Shown: positions 61,000 through 64,000 of the stretch, in pieces
Layout of the letters: each line of letters begins with the position of its first letter
Position numbering within the stretch: position 1 is the first letter of the stretch
Source: Paramecium octaurelia
Taxonomy: Eukaryota; Ciliophora; Oligohymenophorea; Peniculida; Parameciidae
DNA: 64,000 bases
Assembly (NCBI GenBank): GCA_905182995.1
Contig: CAJJDP010000103.1
Coordinates: forward strand, 62,001 to 126,000
Direction of reading: 5' to 3'
Program-made: the position numbers and the translations under genes
The notes under the pieces: model-generated
Database searches by the model: none
Told to the model about the DNA's origin: nothing
The model's input: only the letters and a program-made list of their open reading frames with translations

Positions 61000-62479
61000 A
61001 TGCAGACATTAAATGATTATGAAATAATAGAAAAATTAGGTTCTGGTTCTTATGGGGATGTAATGCTGGCCAAATAGAAAGAAAGCGGATTATTAGTTGC
61101 AATTAAAACTTTAGAGAAAAGATTATTAATCAAGGTTAGCTAATTGGTTTATAAAAAGGAAAAAAAATAATATTAGGTTTTTATTGAAAAAGAAGTCTTA
61201 ACTTAAGTGAAGCATCCTGGGTTGATAAATTTAATTGCTAGTTTTTAGAGTTCATCATAAATTTATCTAGTGTTAGAATTTGTAGAGGGAGGGGATTTTG
61301 CAAATTTTCTGAAAATTAATAGTAAAAATGCAGTTTATTATCCTAGAAAATATTTCATAATAAAATATTGTTTTTTATTCAGCAGAAATTGTAAGCATAT
61401 TAGAATAGTTACATACACATGGAATAGCTCATCGAGATGTAAAGGTAATTATGTTATTATGATAAAAGCCAGAAAACATTATGGTGGCAAATAATTTACA
61501 TATAAAGATGATTGACTTTGGAACTGCAAATTTTTTTGATGAGCGAGGATTACCCGAGAGTGTAAGAGACAAATTAAATGAATTACGAGAAGTTAGTTAA
61601 CAGGATGAAAGATCCATGGATGAAATTGACTAATATTAATAAAAACACAAGGCTACATTTGTTGGGACAGCTGAATATGTATCACCAGAATTATTAGAAG
61701 ATGATATATGTGGTCCTTAAGCAGATTTATGGGCATTGGGGTGCATAATTTATAAAATGTTCACAGGAACAACTCCTTTTTGTGATTAGACTGAATACTT
61801 AGTATTTTAGAAGGTCAGGGCTTGTTAGTATTAGAAGAGTAATAAAATTCCTCAGGAAGCAATGGATTTAATAAGCAAATTATTGGTAAGAGATCCATTG
61901 AGCAGATTGGGAGGAGGATTACCTAGTATAAATTATTTATATTAAGATTCAAAGAATACCTATAGGGAACTTAAGAGCCATCCCTTCTTTAAGGAGACAA
62001 ATTGGGATTATTTATGGAGTAGGAAGGGACCAGATGATGTGTAGATTCATTTGAAGAAGTAGACTTCAACATAGGAATTATAGTTAAAGAAACAAAGCTC
62101 AGCTTTGAAACCAGAAGTAGTATTGACTGGATTAGTGAATAAGAAGACTGGTTAATGCGATGAATATTATAGGTTGGATGATTTATAAGTTACGTAATAT
62201 GATTCTATATGATTACGAAATTCCAAAATTGGAATATTTTGACCCAAATACAGGAATGAAGAAAGTAAGTTAAGAATTTATGATTAAAAGGGATAAATTA
62301 TATTGGATAAGAATGTGATAATAGAATTATTAAAAGGCTAATTCAATATTGATGTGCCTAATAAAAAAAAATATTACTTTAAGGTACACCTATTGATAAT
62401 TAAGGAATGTGAACATCCAGCATAATTATGGGTTGACAAAATTAAAGATATTATGAAGAAACGACTTAATTATGAATGA
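61000..62479 (+). CDS. PDK1: PDK1-type AGC kinase with C-terminal PH domain
   Basis: MQTLNDYEIIEKLGSGSYGD opens the kinase domain; ATP Lys in VAIKTL, catalytic loop HGIAHRDVKPENIMV (split by a 24-nt intron at about 61.44-61.47 kb) and DFGTANF. The activation segment (KATFVGTAEYVSPELLEDD) and DLWALGCIIYKMFTGTTPF are those of 3-phosphoinositide-dependent kinase 1. A C-terminal PH domain follows (LILYDYEIPKLEYFDPNTGM ... LWVDKIKDIMKKRLNYE). Introns of 42, 25 and ~26 nt are inferred. PDK1 phosphorylates the activation loop of other AGC kinases. A divergent gene lies 153 bp upstream. Very good match. Confidence 0.88.
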
Positions 62480-62498
62480 TTATTTGAATAGTTATGAT

Positions 62499-64000
62499 TC
62501 ATTAAAAAAAGTCTTTAGGAAATTTATTACCCGCTCTGACTCTAATTTTGATGGGTATTTTTTCTTCTGATTCATTTCTTATGAGTTGGCTCTTCTTGTT
62601 AAATTTATTATTTAGTTCTTGAGTGGAGAGTAACAATAATTCGAGAATGTTTTCATTATCTACTTTTTCAAGTTCAATTTTAAGATTGCGAGCCACTTAG
62701 AGGTTACTCTTACTGTCGTGTTCAAACCCCATAGAATCGTTGTTTTAAGGAGAGTTAAAGAAATATTTTTTCTTTTGTGTGATGACTCCTTCTCGATCTG
62801 GATTGTTATTCAACTTTTATGTATTTATTGAGTTCCTTCTCATCTAAGATAGTATATCTCTAGACTCATTAAGTCTACTTGAGATAGGTTATTTAATACA
62901 TTATTACTGTTAGGCATTATTCTATAATAGTATATAAAATGTTACAATATGAATGGAGATCTTGGATGATTTGCTTTGTATGTTCTGTTGTTGTTATTTA
63001 AGTTTAACTTTCAGTATTTCTTTGCTTGTTATATATGTTTAATAGGATGTTGGTTATTTATTATGTTTAGGGCTTTAATTAAATACATCTATGACTTTGA
63101 TTCGTTCACTTGATTTACATTTTTCTTCACTACTTTATCGCTTAATTAATTGATTTCTTTGTGTTTATGAAACAGATCTATATTTATATGCTTCATCTCT
63201 CTTTGTTATGAGTAGATCCAATCCTTTCTTAGGTGTATTGTCAATGGAAGATTGATTATTATTCTCTATGATGAATTTACTTAATTACTAGACAATATTT
63301 ATTGTGCATATAGACTTAAATTAGTCTGTTTAGTTTGAGGCTTAATAATTGGAGGATGTTGATTATCAATGGACCCCAAATTGAGTTTAATTTTGGGAGA
63401 ACTATAATCAATGGTTCTTTAAGTTAAATCTTAATTAATGAATTCTAAGGTGCTACAATAATAATACTTGCTTTAGTGAATCCTTAAAAGTCTAGTTTAG
63501 GCTTTAGATTGATTTTCTTGGATCTTATTTATTCGTTAGAATAATACGACGAGAGATATTTTTTGAGCATTATTTTAACTATTTTAATATATAATTATAA
63601 TAAGTATAATTGTGCAATTCAGTTCTTCAATTAAGTTTAGGAAATCGTCTTAATCTAATCGAACAACATCTTCAACTCTAAATGTTTGCTAGTTAATGAT
63701 TCATATTCAGCAATGATGTCCTAATTCTGATCTTCCAATGATTCACATTTTTGAATTGCCTCCTTAAATTTCTCCTAATAATAGTCTCTCTCTTCTGTAA
63801 TTGGATCTACAACTTTCTTAAGTTCAGTCTCAATTTATTATCTAAACCAGTTATCCAAAGATTGCTATAGTTCTGCAAATTGTGCTTGATAATATAATGT
63901 CAATTCACTAATTTTTTAGGTATTGGATTCATTCTCCATCTTAGCATTCTACAAATCGTTGTCCTGTTATTCAATCACATACTTCTGATCTTAAATTTAT
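62499..64000 (-). CDS. Coiled-coil protein, 5' end beyond right edge
   Basis: The frame enters at 64000 as Gln/Glu-rich coiled coil (TEERDYYQEKFKEAIQKCES), continues through SSPKIKLNLGSIDNQHPPII, a 23-nt intron (about 63.26-63.28 kb), and KGLDLLITKRDEAYKYRS. After a 24-nt intron (about 62.93-62.95 kb) it reads NESRDILSQMRRNSINTQKL to RAGNKFPKDFF and TGA 62501-62499. The last part could look like an independent short gene starting MPNSNNV at 62917, but splicing across 62.93 kb gives a better continuous protein. Not recognised. Confidence 0.6.

Noticed and set aside
62502-62917. Separate short gene starting MPNSNNV at 62917.
   Set aside because: A 24-nt GTAACA...TTATAG intron joins it in frame to upstream exons and gives a more coherent protein.

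Overview
This window is macronuclear (somatic) DNA of a ciliate, most likely a Paramecium species. Long protein-like reading frames run through TAA and TAG, which must be read as glutamine, and end only at TGA. Frames are interrupted by tiny introns of about 19-42 nt, usually GTA...TAG. The DNA is strongly AT-rich, genes are packed with gaps of tens of bases, and family content fits (tetrahymanol/hopene-type cyclase, trichocyst-matrix-like protein, TLDc protein, many kinases and cyclic-nucleotide-binding proteins). Standard-code translation breaks nearly every gene, so the coordinates below come from re-reading both strands with TGA as the only stop. Intron positions were inferred by eye, so start and stop codons are firmer than exon structure.

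Layout. 1-9.4 kb: minus-strand RING + leucine-rich-repeat gene (runs off the left edge), then plus-strand ciliate membrane protein, RCC1-like protein and a small unknown gene. 9.5-14.9 kb: squalene-hopene/tetrahymanol cyclase with a signal-like N-terminus, followed 27 bp later by the second-largest subunit of RNA polymerase I. 15-18.1 kb: TLDc protein and a signal-peptide-peptidase-like membrane protein that appears to lack both catalytic aspartates. 18.2-24.4 kb: repeat-containing protein, DPY-30-like protein, SERRATE/ARS2 homologue and two unknown genes. 24.6-29.3 kb: alanine aminotransferase, C2H2 protein, pseudokinase, small genes and SUMO E2 (UBC9). 29.4-32.1 kb: two tandem proteins with paired cyclic-nucleotide-binding domains. 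32.5-40.3 kb: small gene, CFAP77-like axonemal protein, bZIP factor, CK1-family kinase, coiled-coil protein, small secreted protein, stomatin-like SPFH protein and an unknown alpha-helical protein. 40.3-49 kb: a very large protein with a calponin-homology-like N-terminus, a giant secreted/membrane protein and a small gene. 49-57.3 kb: a giant coiled-coil protein and a trichocyst-matrix-like protein. 57.4-64 kb: coiled-coil protein, membrane protein, PDK1 kinase with a PH domain, and a coiled-coil gene running off the right edge.

The most important structural point is technical. Three direct repeats of 1.33-1.39 kb are each separated by a single N (20146, 50473, 59489). They look like unmerged contig overlaps, not biological duplications, and they duplicate or truncate several gene models. 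No prokaryote-type operon, CRISPR array, rRNA or tRNA was recognised. Genes are independent eukaryotic units, arranged as tight divergent, convergent and tandem pairs. Of the unusual biology, the best candidates are the catalytically dead SPP-like protein, the signal-bearing triterpene cyclase, the pseudokinase and the RING-LRR protein.
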